64,000 nt of DNA from Aselliscus stoliczkanus. Lineage: Eukaryota > Chordata > Mammalia > Chiroptera > Hipposideridae. Below are positions 11,362-24,185 of the stretch, piece by piece. Position numbers and translations under genes: made by a program. The stretch lies in contig CM066732.1 of the NCBI GenBank assembly GCA_033961575.1, positions 109,432,687 through 109,496,686 on the forward strand, read 5' to 3'. The first letter of the stretch is position 1. Every line of letters starts with the position of its first letter. Below the pieces are notes generated by a model, which was not told the DNA's origin, ran no database searches, and saw nothing but the letters and a program-made list of their open reading frames with translations.

Positions 11362-12637
11362 TACTGTATCAAGTAAAGATCTTTTGGGCAACTACTATCT
11401 ACTATTATCATTACTTCATAAAAGAAGAGATGTATGTTAACATGCAAAATGATAGCGATGATGGCAGACATTTAAACTAAGTAAATATGTCATTATCAGA
11501 ATTCATTTCCTTGTCCTTTTTTTTTTTTTTCATCTTGCTGGTGAGTGAGGAGGCCCGGTTCACAGACCATAATTGTGTCCCCACTCCTGCGATTTAACCC
11601 TCAATAGCCTGTGTGAGCAGACCTTGCACAGAAGGCAGGTGAGGCCCATACCTCATTGAGGGACCAGAGCTAGAAGACTGAGTCAGAATCACAGAGGTGG
11701 TATCAGGTCCGGGATCCTCTCCACTCTGGCTGATGTCTTGGGTCACATCTGGCATTATTACCCAGGCCCACACACATCAGAGGCAGCCAGATAGCTAATT
11801 ACTCTGTTGTTATCTGATAGCCATCCTGATGAAAGGAATATAAATCATATCAAGTCTTCCTTCGCTTGTAACTATGGGTGAGGGCTGGAGAACAAGTGCT
11901 CCCATGGCCCCCTGTCAATTCCTTTGCCATCAATAGGGATGAAAGCCAGGGCTGACGTGGGACATCACATGGCCCTCCAGAGAAGGTAAAGGAAGAAAGA
12001 AAAACCTTGAGTACATGAGTATTCCCCAACTACAATCAGCCAGGAGCTGCCACTTGTCTCATGCAAACACATCTGTCACTTTAGGACCAGAGCTTTGAGC
12101 AGTCCTATTTGCTCAGAATATTTTCACCAGGGAACAGTGATGTCCCAAGGCTGGTCAGGACATTAGTGTAGGAGAAAAGCCAGCTTGTTTAGGGAAATTA
12201 TTGAGGACATGCAGGCAAATAAATTCTTTCTTTGATGGATAGGTTAGAACTACTTACAATAAACACAATGGGTTTTTTGTTTGTTTTTGTTTTGTTTTGT
12301 TTTGTATGCAAACAGGTGCTCTTGTAAGTAGTTCGAGAGGTACTTAAAATTGATTTGCTTCAATCTATCAAGTATTCACTCATAATCTTATTTCTACCCC
12401 TGGATAACCTCTTTTTCCCATAGATAACGCCCAGCCTGTGTCCAATTTTCAGCACATGAATTACTGTGGTTTCACTGCAAAAAGGTTATGGCAAGATTTC
12501 CTAGAGAAAGATTAGGCCCTAAGATTTTCTTCTTTCTGCTAGTTCATGAATGTGTAATAAGATCAGAAAGCTAAAAAGAGCATTTCTCCTCCCCTTCCCT
12601 TGCTCCTACCTAAACTTTACTTTTGCTTTCCTATTAG

Positions 12638-12871
12638 GGCTAGATGCCGCAGGCCCTTTGTTTGAAGGAACTTCCCCCAGTGACCGTCTTTCACTAGATG
12701 ATGCCAATTTTGTGGACGCCATTCACACCTTTACCCGGGAGCACATGGGCCTGAGTGTGGGTATCAAACAGCCCATAGCGCACTATGATTTCTACCCCAA
12801 TGGGGGTGCCTACCAGCCTGGCTGCCACCTCCTAGAGCTCTACAAACATATTGCCAAGTATGGCCTAAATG
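12638..12871 (+). CDS. LIPC: Hepatic lipase (LIPC) exon 5, catalytic aspartate
   Basis: The 234 bases complete the split glycine and encode [60 protein letters not shown] and [17 protein letters not shown]. They end in one base of the next split codon. LDAAGP carries the catalytic aspartate (gat at 12643-12645), and [10 protein letters not shown] is a conserved lipase block. The cysteine in PGC is followed by the lid region in exon 6. Acceptor is tttcctattag, donor gtaagg. The frame stays open into the intron to 13107, but the exact phase and donor match show that the exon ends here. Confidence 0.98.
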
Positions 12872-15063
12872 GTAAGGAAGAAGACATGGCCAAGAGCACT
12901 GGCATGCATGCCCCACATTTGCATGGGGCCCCTGGATCCAGTGGAATCTACCAACTCTGTGGATTCTGGGAAGAGTTTGGCAAGGATGGGGGTGCAGAGG
13001 GTGTGGTCACCAAGTCCCCTCAGCGAGAGGGCTTGTGGGAGCGGGTAAGGGCTGGTGTTCCCCCAGCAGGTCCCTCCTGTTTTCAGACAGAGGAGCCCAA
13101 ACTCTGAGGACGAGTTGAGGGCACCACCAGGAACCCCTACTTGTGACCCTCCCCCAGTGCCCACACAAAGTCTCTCCTGGGGTCGGAGCCTTTCTGAAAG
13201 TTGACTCCTGATGCCTGTGGTTAGTCTTCCTTCTCTGGAAGCTTCCTCACTCAGGCAGCTTCTACTCTTCTGGGCCACATGAGGTTCCACTTAATAGGGC
13301 ATGGCTTCTTGATCCCTGGCCTCATGAGAGTGAGAATAACTCTTCCACCCATCTGAGGTTTAATCAGCTAACCCTCCAGGACAATACTGAGATTCTTCCA
13401 ATTTGAAGTTCAGCTCTAGATATGTCCTTGTGACTTCCTTTATCTCGGGGCAAAAACTGAATGTGGCATTCAATATCTGGGTGTGATCCCACTCCTCTCT
13501 CAAATCCTAAAACAGAAACATTAACATGTATGTTATGCGCAGGACTACAGAAGGAAAATGTCAGAAAACGGTACATTCCGTAGACATTCCAAATTTCTCG
13601 TTATTGTAAAATATGATCCTGATTAAAACATGTCAACTCAGTGTAAACCATCTCGAGACCCCCACCCTGGCATACCACTTTCTCACCCCAATCATCCAAA
13701 GCTGAGCTGAGAATACACTCCCTTGTGATCACATCACCACCTTCACTTCTCCCGTATCAGAATGACCTTTACACTGGGCATTATCTCATTTGGTTGGACT
13801 CCCAGACTTCTGCCGGCCCACGCCTGAGAGAACCTTCTGGGAACTTCTTATTTCTTGTGTCTCCCTGGAGTCACTGCTCCTCTAGTCACCAGCAGCTCCC
13901 GGCTGTCTGTCCAGCCTTCCGCCCAGACCTATGTTTTCCCAAAGTCAACACAGACCTGTAGGATGGTGTTTAGCAATGAGTGCTATTTGTGCTAAACTTC
14001 AAAGTGATGAACCAAGTATATTTATGTAACTTGTCCAGGCTTGGTGTGGTTTCTCTCAGTTTTCTTCACCCTTATGTTGGAAAGTGATCCCATTCTCAGA
14101 ACCATACCTGAACAGAAGGTAACTTGATAGCTCTTTTACCATCCTAACCACGTAGGTGAGACGAGGTGAGCTTGAATGAGGTAGTCAATATCTTTCAAGT
14201 TCCGTTTTCTCAGTAACAGCTGTCTCGAGGAGCTGTATGAAGATGCAGGGAGTGGATGAGTGAAGGCACTCAACAGAGTTCCTGCCTCATAGGAGGTGCT
14301 CAGCAATGCCCTGAAATGACTAGTCCTGGGGAAAGGGCTTTGGGCACAGTTACCTGTGATCTACCTTCACTTTAGGTACTTTACATATCTTGTGGTGGTC
14401 CCTCAACATTCTTGGAGACTCGTTTACTAAAGATTAGGTTAAGATTAGGAGGATTATTGTTTGTTTTTTAATAGTAGCTGAACGCCCTAAGCTTGCTGGA
14501 AGGGTTAGGGCCATTCAGACCTGGTCACTGGGGCGTTCTTTTGGAAGTCCATCCCTGTGCTGGGTTTACAGGTCAGTTACCCAAGGGACACAATGGCTGC
14601 TTTAGAACAGAAGACAGACATTCTGGGGGAGGCCACAGCTCTCACCAGACCATTAGCAGGACCCCTGGGGTGCCTCAGCCCTCATTTCCCTAGCTTTATT
14701 AAGAAAAGTGGTACTCCACACAAGCCTATTCCAGCTAATTCACCCTGAAGGCATGAGTACTTGTGCCTTTTTAACCATTTGACAGAGAAATGTCTCTAAA
14801 AGGAATTACACTATCCTGTTTTCTTAAGTAATTTGTTATTTTCTTAAGACCTTGGGTTTCTGTTAAAACGCCTACTGTAACACACTGTGATCGCAGAGGC
14901 CTGCACACTAAGTGGCTGAGAGGGCCCCTTCTGTCATTTCAAGTCAATTATTACATGCATGGCACCCCTCCTTCCTAACGTGCTGGCACTCTGCCCTGAG
15001 AAGCAAGATGACCCTCTGAGTTGAAGGTGCTTTGACTAACGTCCCCCTTGCACTGTGTTCCAG
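12872..15063 (+). other. LIPC: LIPC intron 5
   Basis: A 2.2 kb intron with donor gtaaggaa and acceptor cactgtgttccag. I recognised no clear repeat or extra exon in it. Confidence 0.88.
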
Positions 15064-15309
15064 CCATCACCCAGACCATAAAATGCGCCCACGAGCGGTC
15101 GGTGCACCTCTTCATCGATTCCTTGCTGCACACCGACATGCAGAGCACAGGCTACATGTGCAGTGACATGGACAGCTTCAGCCAGGGCCTGTGCCTGAGC
15201 TGTAAGAAGGGACGCTGCAACACACTGGGCTACCACATCCGCCAGGAGTGGCACAGCAAGAAAAGCAAGAAGCTCTTCCTGGTGACGCGATCCCAGACCC
15301 CTTTCAAAG
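15064..15309 (+). CDS. LIPC: Hepatic lipase (LIPC) exon 6, catalytic histidine
   Basis: The 246 bases encode [40 protein letters not shown] and [20 protein letters not shown], then [20 protein letters not shown] and FK. The catalytic histidine is in KCAHERSVH (cac at 15090-15092; human KCSHERSVH). The cysteine-rich [10 protein letters not shown] block and the basic KKSKK cluster near the end are family features, and the latter lies in a region linked to heparin binding. Exon 6 ends the catalytic domain and leads into the PLAT domain. Acceptor is tgttccag, donor gtgagt. Confidence 0.98.
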
Positions 15310-16759
15310 GTGAGTGCTGGCAGCCTGCAGCCTTAAGAAGGACAGGATACAGCCGCCTGTCTGAAGGTTCAGGAGGTCCCTGAAGGCTTTGCCTGGAGCG
15401 ACTTCAGGTTCTGCTATTTTAGTGTTTCTGAAAATGCACAGATTCCAGACAGTGATGTTGATACAGCCTGTCTTTCCCCAAGAATGTGGCCAACTGGCTG
15501 TCAAATGCTAAAAGAGAAGCCTTAATACTTTCTGGAATAATCCTTGAGTTGGCCTCTCCTCCATTTTCATGGTCCTCTAAAATGTGTGATCCCAAAGGCC
15601 CTGAGCACTTACACCAACCACCCAGGTCTTTGTGTTACAGGGACCTGGAGGCATCTCCAAACCCAAACTAGAACCCAGTGCTTTCACGTCTGCTCGGGAC
15701 CCCCATGCTAAAACAGCTCCATGCTACTTTTGCAGCTCCTTAACTTCCCCAAAAGTTTGAATCTGCTGATCTTACAGGATATCATTGTCCTGCTGAGGCC
15801 TTCCCAAGGTGAAGTTTAACTTCCAGTGTTTCCCAGTCAGGTCCTTCGCCTCAGGCAGAAGCCAAGCCCCTGCAGCGGTCTGGGTTGAGCAGGAGGTCAG
15901 AGAAAGGGCTGTGGCCACATTTTGGACTGAAGCCAGGCGAGAAATACTCCACTGAAACCTAAATCTTCCTGGAGGGAACAAGGCGACATCTGTTGCCATT
16001 AACATTTCTGTCTAATCCTTAAAACAGGCGTGAGTGATTTAGCATCTTTCTGTTTCATAGCACATGCCCTCTGGTGCTGGGAGGAGCCCAGTGTTGTGCT
16101 GTTTGATTATTACTGTGCAAATATTTGTATTTGCAGAAGATGAATGTACCATCATGACCATTTTACATGTGTACTACGTTTGATACAAAACATTAGATGC
16201 AGCCATGGATTCCCTGTGGTCCCCACAACAGCCACACAAGGTTGGCAGGGCTCGTTACTGTCCCATTTTAAGAAGAGGAGAAGCAAAAACTCCACTGGGG
16301 TGATCTACCCAGAGCCTGGAAAGAGGCCTAGAACCCAGGTTGCATCCAGGTTGCACCAGAGTGCCTTTTAATGATCATACTCCTAAATTCAATCTCCCAT
16401 GTGACTTATTTTTTAGGCACAGGATTCCTCTGTTTATCTGAACTTTTGCTCTCCACCCAGATCCCAGGAATGACAGAAATCTGTTGTGGGCAGCTGACAG
16501 CTTCTGAGAGCACTTAGAATGAGGGCAGGATCTTTCCCACTGGAGGGGCCAGAGGGCCCCCTCTGCTCTCTGTGCCTTAAGGGTGGAGTAGCCAGTAGTA
16601 TCTGGGATCAGATAAGAGTGTTTGGAAGGCTCCCTCTTTAAGGGAGCTCCCCCACCACAGGCTGCCAATTAGGCACTCACTCATTTGGGTTAACCAGCTC
16701 CTCTTGTACATGGCAAAGCCACCTGGAGTGATAAAGCCTCTTAAATCATCACATGTCAC

Positions 16760-16905
16760 TGGGTTTACGTTAATCCTGGAATGTAAGCACTTCGAGAGGC
16801 TGTTCAACCCTGCCAGTTTCACAGATGGGAAAACCGAGGCCCAGATGGGGAAATGATTTGCCCAGGGTCACAAAATGGATTCTTGGCACAGCCAGCATTT
16901 AGCCC
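16760..16905 (-). repeat. MIR SINE fragment
   Basis: Reversed MIR with tttcacagatgggaaaaccg and gatttgcccagggtcaca, typical of the MIR core and its tRNA-proximal half. A weaker reversed MIR lies just upstream (about 16200-16345). Confidence 0.65.
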
Positions 16906-18840
16906 CAGACCTCCAAACAAGTAGTTGAGTGATTTTTTTTTTTTAATCTCGATAACCTGCCCCTCATCTGTTTGTGGAGGTGAAGGCAGGAGGAAAAAGG
17001 AGAGTGAGGGGTTTGCTTTCTTCTTGAGATCAACTTGGAAGAAAGGTCATTTTTCTCTTCCCAGGGCTGGGATGTGCCTGTGAAACGAGGGGCTTGGTCC
17101 AGCCCCAGGAGATCTACTGGGGGCTTAGAGATGGGGAGGGAAGCGAGTGTCAAGTGAAGGAAGAGGGTGAAAACAGAGCAGCAGGCACAAGCCAGGCTGA
17201 GTTTCTCTCTTCTTCTAGGGACCCTGGGTGCCCAACAATCCCATCCTGCTGGTGTGAACTCCTTTCCTATTAAGGAGACCAAAGAATCACATTAAGGCAG
17301 CATTACTCACCCAGCAGCGTCCAAAACCAATGTTCTCATCCATTCATTTCTTTGTCAAGCACTAATTGAGCCAGGGTAGGCAGAACCCCTACCTCAGGGG
17401 GCTCGGTGGAGACCAACCCCCTGCCATGTAGTACATGCGCAGTGCTGTTCCAGGAAGACAGGGTATACATCCCATGGAGACAACACTAAGGTCTCTTTAT
17501 TACCAACTACCCATCTTGCTCCAGGGACATCAGACGAGGATGGGACCTATGGGGCTAGTGATATGGAGACAAGACTATAAGGCAGGACTGCCTGAAGCTG
17601 CACAGAGCCCATATCTGCAGCCCCTGCAGAGGTTCCAGTGATGTGCTGTGACCTGCACTACCCACCGCTCTCCTCACAGCCTCAGGGCTCTCCCCAGTTC
17701 TGCCTCAGTCCTTCCAGTGAGCAAAGTTCTAATTTGTTTGCTGCTGGGTTAGACCAGCCCTGTGGTCACACCAAGCTTCCCTGGGAATGACTAGGAATCA
17801 CACCCAGCTGAGACTTACCTGTTTGGAAACAGCTGTTCATGGGATGCTGCAATCTGTATAATGATATGTCATCCAATATGGTAGCCTCTAACCATATGTG
17901 GCTATTTACTTAAATAAAATCAAAACTTTGATTCCTCAGTCACACTAGCCCCCTTTTAAGTGTTCAAATACGTGGCTGCTATATCGGAAAGCACAGCAAT
18001 AGAGCTGGACCACCGCAAAAAGTTCTATGGATGGTGCCGGCATGAAGTCTTTAATCTAAGTCACCATAATTACACCCTTCACCCATCATGGCCACAATCA
18101 TCTCTGACTTGGGCCCGCAAAGCCTCTTTCATTGGCCACTTCCAGCATTTGATGAATACGTATCGATTCGTAAAAGAACAGACTTGCCCAACCCTGGTTA
18201 CAGAGAACCCACACTCCGTATTTTTCAAGGACATCTAATTGTACCATACATTCTAGTGCAGGGTCTGGCTGGGCAAGGTAAACATCACCTCCCAGTTGTA
18301 GTTTCACAAAGGATGACTAACTTGGCCCTCATCCCTCTGGCTCCAAGATATTTCGACAAAACCATCAAAGGATCTATTTTCTAAAATTGTCCGTCCACCA
18401 GAACGCGGGTAAACACTGGGAGAATACAGTCGAAGCAGAGGAGAATTGGGAAACAGTCACCGAGTGAAACGAGGCAATTTATCGCCCACTTCCATCCTCA
18501 TTCTCTCAGGAGGAACTTTTACGAGTTTGGGAGCCAGTTTGTTGTTTTTTTTAAGAGAGACGGGGAGGGAAACGAATCTATACTGAGTAAATTCTGCTTA
18601 GCAAGATCTTAACTAATTAGTCCTCCTAGAAGTCAGATGAGGCAAGTGGCTGGAAGGGAGGGAAGTGGCTGGAGGGGGACTCACTCTGTCCAGGCACCAG
18701 CAGGATGTGCTGCACAAATGATCACATTTATCATTTAATCCTTACAACAACTCAAAGAAAGAGGCAGGCAGACAGAGGTAGGGGGCGAGGATTGATTAAT
18801 TTTCAAATAAATAAATTGAGATTCAAAGAAGTTAAATCTT

Positions 18841-19266
18841 GGGCAGGCCGAGTGGCACATTAGTTAAGAGCTGGCTTGGGATGCCAGCGGCCCCAGTTCG
18901 GATCCCACATATGAGGGCCAGTGACACTGCCCTCTACAGCTAACAACAGCTCCACCTGGAGCTGGGCTGTGCAAGCCCCGGCGATGGTGTAGGCTGCAGC
19001 CCCTGCTGCAGTGGGCTGCCATAGGCTACAATGAGTGGCCGGCAGCCAGCGTGAGCGGCTGGCAGCCAGTGTGAGCTGCCAATAGCTGTGGTGAGCGACC
19101 ATCCAGAGGCTGGCGACTGAGCTGCCTCATCTGGGAAGAGCACAATGAGGATACCAACATGGGCCAGTGAAGCAACGTCCTCCGCAACTAGACTGAAGAA
19201 CAAAAAGACAGCAACTTGTCTGTTCCCCTCCCCCAATTCCCCAATAAAATGTTAAAAAAAAAAAAA
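18841..19266 (+). mobile_element. Long tRNA-derived SINE, copy A
   Basis: About 425 bases beginning gggcaggccgagtggcacat, with a tRNA-like head (A-box-like tggcacattagttaagagc, B-box-like agttcggatcc). The body has repeated gcagccagcgtgagc-type units, followed by cgcaactagactgaagaac and a tail ending ccccaataaaatgtt plus poly(A). It lies in sense orientation inside LIPC intron 6 and brings an AATAAA at 19243-19248. Antisense open frames in it are by-products of its composition. Confidence 0.88.
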
Positions 19267-19864
19267 CCTTCCCAAAGTCACCCCGTTTGTGGGTAGCAGA
19301 TGCTTGACCCCAGGTCTCTGTGATTCCATGGCCCTTGCTCCTATCACTCCCCAGGCATCCTGAGAGGAGAACCAAGGCCGGCCCCTTTCCCCAACCCCCC
19401 ACACTTTCTCCCTGCACTCTGGGCCTCACCCAGCCAGTGGGTACCGGACTCTATTGCTGCTCCAGCTGATGAGCGCACTCTCTTCTTCCAGTTGGTGAAA
19501 TGACCAGCCAAACTGTGCCTTGAGGAGTCTGTGTGTCTTTGGTTTTTCTCAGCTACTTTTTTGGAAGGTTTTCACTGATTTCCAGGGAGAGTTCCAGAAG
19601 AATCAGTAAGCATACGAGAACGAGAGAGAGCAAGCAATCTGGGGGTTGTGAGGAGGAATGTCCAGAATTTAGTTTTGCCACCAACCACATATGTAACCTT
19701 AATCTAGTGACAAAACTTATGTGGGCCACAAAATGATGTGTGGATGAGTAATGGGGGTGAGCCACTAAAGCTGGCAGCAATAGGTGGGGCTCAGAACTTT
19801 GAGTGTTCAGTCCAGCATGTAGGAGGGGAACAGGTGTCACTGGGTTAACACCTTCTAGAAGGCA

Positions 19865-20015
19865 GGCCCTTTACATATTCCATCTCGTCACATCCTCACA
19901 ACAACCCTGTCAGAGAGCTCTTAATGCCCATTTTACAAATGAAGAAACTGAGTTTCAGAGAGGCTATGAGTACTCCCGGCTATGTGATGGTAGGTGGCAG
20001 GGCTGGGCTCCAAGC
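19865..20015 (-). repeat. MIR SINE
   Basis: Reversed MIR: cctcacaacaaccctgtcag, cccattttacaaatgaagaa and actgagtttcagagaggcta are diagnostic. Confidence 0.75.
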
Positions 20016-21259
20016 TGGGCTCCTGTCCCTTAGTTGAGGGCTCTTATTGCCATCCTCCATCACAAACAGCAGGCAGAACACCAAACAGCACAACTTTCCC
20101 TACCCCTCACGTACACCTCTCCTTACCCATGCACATGCAATGCACCCACACACACACTCCCCCATCTCTATCCCTAGCAGAAGGGACAGGCTTCCAATCT
20201 TGTGACATTGGGTATCACTTAAATGGCATGGCACTGTGAAGCCAACATGTGGTCACCAATGTAAGTCCATACATGCACACATCCATAGGCTAGCAAAACC
20301 ACTCACCCTTTTTCTTCCTCCTGTTGAGCCTGCTCCACGTTAATTCAACCAGCCCCCACCAGCACTGACTGCCTCAGGTGGTGGCCTTCTGCACATACCA
20401 TCTGGGGGCCTCTCAACCCCATGGTCGTCAGCTTCCCTCCTGGGTTAGAGGCGTTTCAGATCTGGGAGCAAGACCTCAGTGCTGCAAGAAAACACAAGAG
20501 ATCTCATTCCTACAGTCTCCACAAGGGAAAATCGATACACTGAAATAGAGGCCTCTTTGATGTTTGCAAACATAGTCATAATATCTCCCAGGGCCAATAT
20601 CCAATGATTCAGAATCATTTTTACCATGAGACCAAAAAAAAAAAAGAAAGAAAAAAATATTCTCTCTATAAATTCCACAACCCAATGTTCACTGCTCACA
20701 TTTGCGGCTGCCTTGTGAAAATAAATTTGTGGGTTTTTTTAGGTGGCACTAGTGGGGTCCACATGAGATTAGAACCTGGGATTTTTAGGGTATCTGAACC
20801 CAGGCGGACTCTGGTGAGAAGAATTTTCAGGGGCCTCCCATCCCTGCTGTAGGTGGAGTTTGTCTGATCACATTCAGGGTCAATAGACTATTTCATGCTT
20901 TTCATCTTTAAGACATGAAATAATTTCTCCTGCCTGAACTGAGGAATGTGTTGTGCTGGCCTATTTGCAGCCCCAGGATCAAAAGCATTTTCCCTAAATC
21001 ATTTTTTAAAATCCTTATTAAACATGTCATAAAGTGAGCAAAATCACTCATGCTTTTTTCCTTAATCTTTGTAACAGCATTATTGTCCAGGAAGGGGTTA
21101 GGGGTGGGGGGAACGATAAGCAAATTGTCTTTTTCTTCCCCAAGAAAAACACTTAGAAAAATCCAAAATAAGAACAAATAATTAGTGCTCAGTATGAAAG
21201 CCACTTGCATTAAAAAATAATGATAATAATTTCAAGGTTTCTCAAAAAAAGGCACTTCC

Positions 21260-21682
21260 GGGCCGGCCGAGTGGCACACTGGTTAAGAGCTGGTTTGGGA
21301 CGCCAGCGGCCCCAGTTCGGATCCCACATATGAGGGCCAGTGACACTGCCCTCTACAGCTAACAACAGCTCCACCTGGAGCTGGGCTGTGAGAGCCCCGG
21401 TGATGGTGTGGGCTGCAGCCCCTGCTGCAGTGGGCTGCCATAGGCTACAGTGAGTGGCCGGCAGCCAGCGCGAGCTGCCAATAGCCGCGGTGAGCGACCA
21501 TCCAGAGGCCGGCAACCGATCTGCCTCATCCGGGAAGAGCGCAATGACGATACCAACATGGGCCAGTGAAGCAATGTCCTCTGCAACTAGACTGAAGAAC
21601 AAGAGGACAGCAACTTGTCTGTTCCCGTTCCCCGATTCCTCAATGCTGTGCCCCTCCCCCAATTCCCCAATAAAATCTTTTT
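21260..21682 (+). mobile_element. Long tRNA-derived SINE, copy B
   Basis: The same family and layout as copy A, starting gggccggccgagtggcacac and ending in cccaataaaatctttttaaa. Clear target-site duplications flank it: aaaaaaggcacttcc on the left (ending 21259) and aaaaaaggcaattcc on the right (from about 21683). It is in LIPC sense orientation with AATAAA at 21669-21674. Confidence 0.93.
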
Positions 21683-22327
21683 AAAAAAGGCAATTCCTAG
21701 TGCAGGTAACATGGAATTCCCTGTGCTATCCACATGCTGTGCATTCTGCAGCCTTGCTCTCGCCAACCTAGGTGCCGCCATTCCCTCAGCTCCGTGCCTC
21801 CGCCGCAGTCCACACTCTCCCATGAACTCACTCAGGCTCCTCACCATTTACACACCTGTGGAAGTCCTAACTCCCTGCACAGGTCCTGCCCCAGGGAGAC
21901 ACTGTGAGGGGACAGATAATTCTCATTCATAGGATGCAAGAGCTAAAGGGACCTCTGCAATCTAAGCCAACCCAGGTTTTACACAAGCACCTTCCCCCAG
22001 CATCGGGAAACCATGGCATCTGAGACATGGAAATCAATCTCCTCCTACTCACAGTTCAAGAACAAAGGAAGACAAAAGCCCATCTACGGGGCAGGCATAG
22101 GAAACATTTATCCCTGCCCAGGCTAGACATTCCAGGGACGGGCAGGAGGAACCTGCGACAGTGATAGCGCAGGATGGATGTCCATGGGTGGGAGCCGGCA
22201 GGCACTTTGTCTTGGTGGCTTCATTCAAGCAGGTTTGGACTGCAGCTTTTCTTCAGGGGCTGGGTGTCTGCCATGTGGGTTCAAAGGGCAGAAGGAACTT
22301 GCAGAACCAGAGCCCCAGCACAGTGGG

Positions 22328-22440
22328 AAGGGTCTCTTGGAATCAGACAGACACCTGGGCTCAGATTCTGCGCTATCTGGGTGACCTTGGACCCTGCTCC
22401 AAATCTCTGCTTCCTTATCTGTAATCACCAGGATCACTGA
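22328..22440 (+). repeat. MIR SINE fragment
   Basis: Sense MIR remnant with gacacctgggctcagattct and gtgaccttggaccctgctcc, then a part like 'ttccttatctgtaatcacc'. Confidence 0.55.
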
Positions 22441-23579
22441 CACCCTCTCTGTGTAGGTGTCCACAGAAAGCAGGACTCCACTGTCCTGGGTCAGCAGAAG
22501 GGAGCAGGGTGGGATCCTTACAGAGAGCCGGTAGTAAGGAAACTACTATAGGGTGCCAATGCACCCTGAATCTAACAACAGACCAGAAAGAGGCAACAGC
22601 CCAGGAGAACAGGAGTTGTGTAGGGCTAGCTGACCGCAGTTAACCATGGGGTGCATTTACTGTGAGGCCAAGCTCCAAAGCAGGAAGAAACACAGGACAA
22701 AAAACATCCTGACCTCTCCCTCTCTCTGATCTCCAGCTGGTGCTTCCCCAGCAGTCAGTCTCAACCAGAAGCCATTCAGCAAGGCAGCCAGGGAGGCCAC
22801 ATATTGGGGTTCAGAGCTGGGTGGAGAGTGGATAGCAAGGGTAGGTGTAAAAAATGGAGTCTAACCAGCATGTGGTCCTTATTTAGTCTTGTTATGAGGG
22901 TACAAATAACATGTGTAAAACAGCATGTAGCCGGATGCATAGTAGGACCACAACAAATGGAAGCTATTTCCTCATGAGTTCTATTCACAAGGAGGGTCTT
23001 TATTGCAGTATGTGTCCTGCTTTGTTTTCACACAAAGAGCCCCTGAAACAGTCCTTAGATGCCTGGTGTGTGCTGTGACCTGTGGAGATGCAAGGATGAC
23101 ACCCCATGACCTCCTTAGGGGGAGATCGCACATGCACACTGGTGCCCGTGAGGCAAGGCAAAGTGTGTCACGTGTCACAGAACCGACTCTGCTTCCCAGC
23201 TGCAAGCTCCTCCAAGGCCAGGACCTCAGCTTCTAGTTTCCCTGTTTCTTTATACTTTTTAAAGCTTTTCTCTTCCCAGTGAGATTCTAATTAGAATACG
23301 TGTCAAAAATATATTATTGTAGAAAATGTGGAACTTGCAGAAAACAGAAAGAATAAAAATTACCTCTCTTCCCCTCTCTAGAGATGAGCACTCAACGTTT
23401 TCGTGAATGCCCCTCCTTCTATGCATCCTGTTTATAGTTAGTCTCATATTACATATGCAATTTCATAGCCTCTTTGTTGTTTGATCCCCCCCGACACACA
23501 CAAATTTCTTTTGTAAGCATTGAAATCATTCCAAAAGTACCATTTTATGAGTTCATAAGAATAAATCACAATGGGCTCG

Positions 23580-23800
23580 AATCAGCAGACTAACATCTAA
23601 TTGCAGCTTCACCAGGTCTTCGTCGCTTGACAATAGACAAGTTACTTAACTTCAGCTTCTTCATTTGTAAAATGATGCGGGAGTGAGAATAAAGTAGGCA
23701 TCTCACAACGTTATTGTAAAAAGAAGTGAGACATTTATTCATGTGCAACTATTAGCTCGGTGTCTGGGACCTAGTAAAGAGCTGAACGGTAGTTATCGTA
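23580..23800 (+). repeat. MIR SINE
   Basis: Sense MIR with gacaagttacttaacttcag, cttcttcatttgtaaaatga and ctcacaacgttattgtaaaa. Confidence 0.65.
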
Positions 23801-23989
23801 ATTGTCATTATTAGTCCATAATCGTTTCTCTATTTGTGAATATTTAAGGTATTTCTGATTTATTTATATTTAGATAATTCTGTTATGACATTTTTAAATT
23901 TAAATCTCTTCTTTCCAAGCGTCAACTGTTCCCTTAGTGAGTGTATATAAAGCCATTGGTCTCAGGTACAAACATTTTAAAAGTTCAAG

Positions 23990-24185
23990 TTCTGGAGCCA
24001 GGTGGCCTGGGCTTACCTCCCAGCTATGCTACTTAATAGCTGTGTGGTCCTGGAAAAGTCACTTAACCTCTCTGTGCTTCAGCTACCCCTTTTTTTAAAA
24101 ACAATTCATAATGTAAGGATTAGATGAGATAATAGATGAAAAAGTTTGGCACACTTAAATAAAATAAATATTAGCCAATATTATT
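23990..24185 (+). repeat. MIR SINE
   Basis: Sense MIR with ttctggagccaggtggcctg, agctgtgtggtcctggaaaa and cacttaacctctctgtgctt, ending in a partly A/T-rich tail. Confidence 0.8.

Larger units (their letters stand above)
10300..12637 (+). other. LIPC: LIPC intron 4
   Basis: A 2.3 kb intron with donor gtaaccat and acceptor tttcctattag. It contains an L2-like fragment near 11060-11215 and a palindromic mariner MITE at 11281-11361. It also has a T run at 11518-11530 and a (TTTTG)n stretch near 12275-12305. No coding sequence was seen. Confidence 0.9.

Noticed and set aside
12872..13107. Open frame continuing from LIPC exon 5 into the intron for 78 codons
   Set aside because: A canonical donor (aatg|gtaagg) fits the known exon boundary and phase, and the intronic continuation has no resemblance to lipase sequence.
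18841..18910. Possible tRNA gene (A box and B box present)
   Set aside because: The tRNA-like head lacks a proper cloverleaf and is followed by the SINE body and poly(A), so it is a retroposon and not a functional tRNA.
18860..21847. ORFs of 70-150 codons on the - strand in the SINE copies
   Set aside because: They lie inside tRNA-derived SINEs and recur in every long copy with matching text, so they are repeat composition and not genes.
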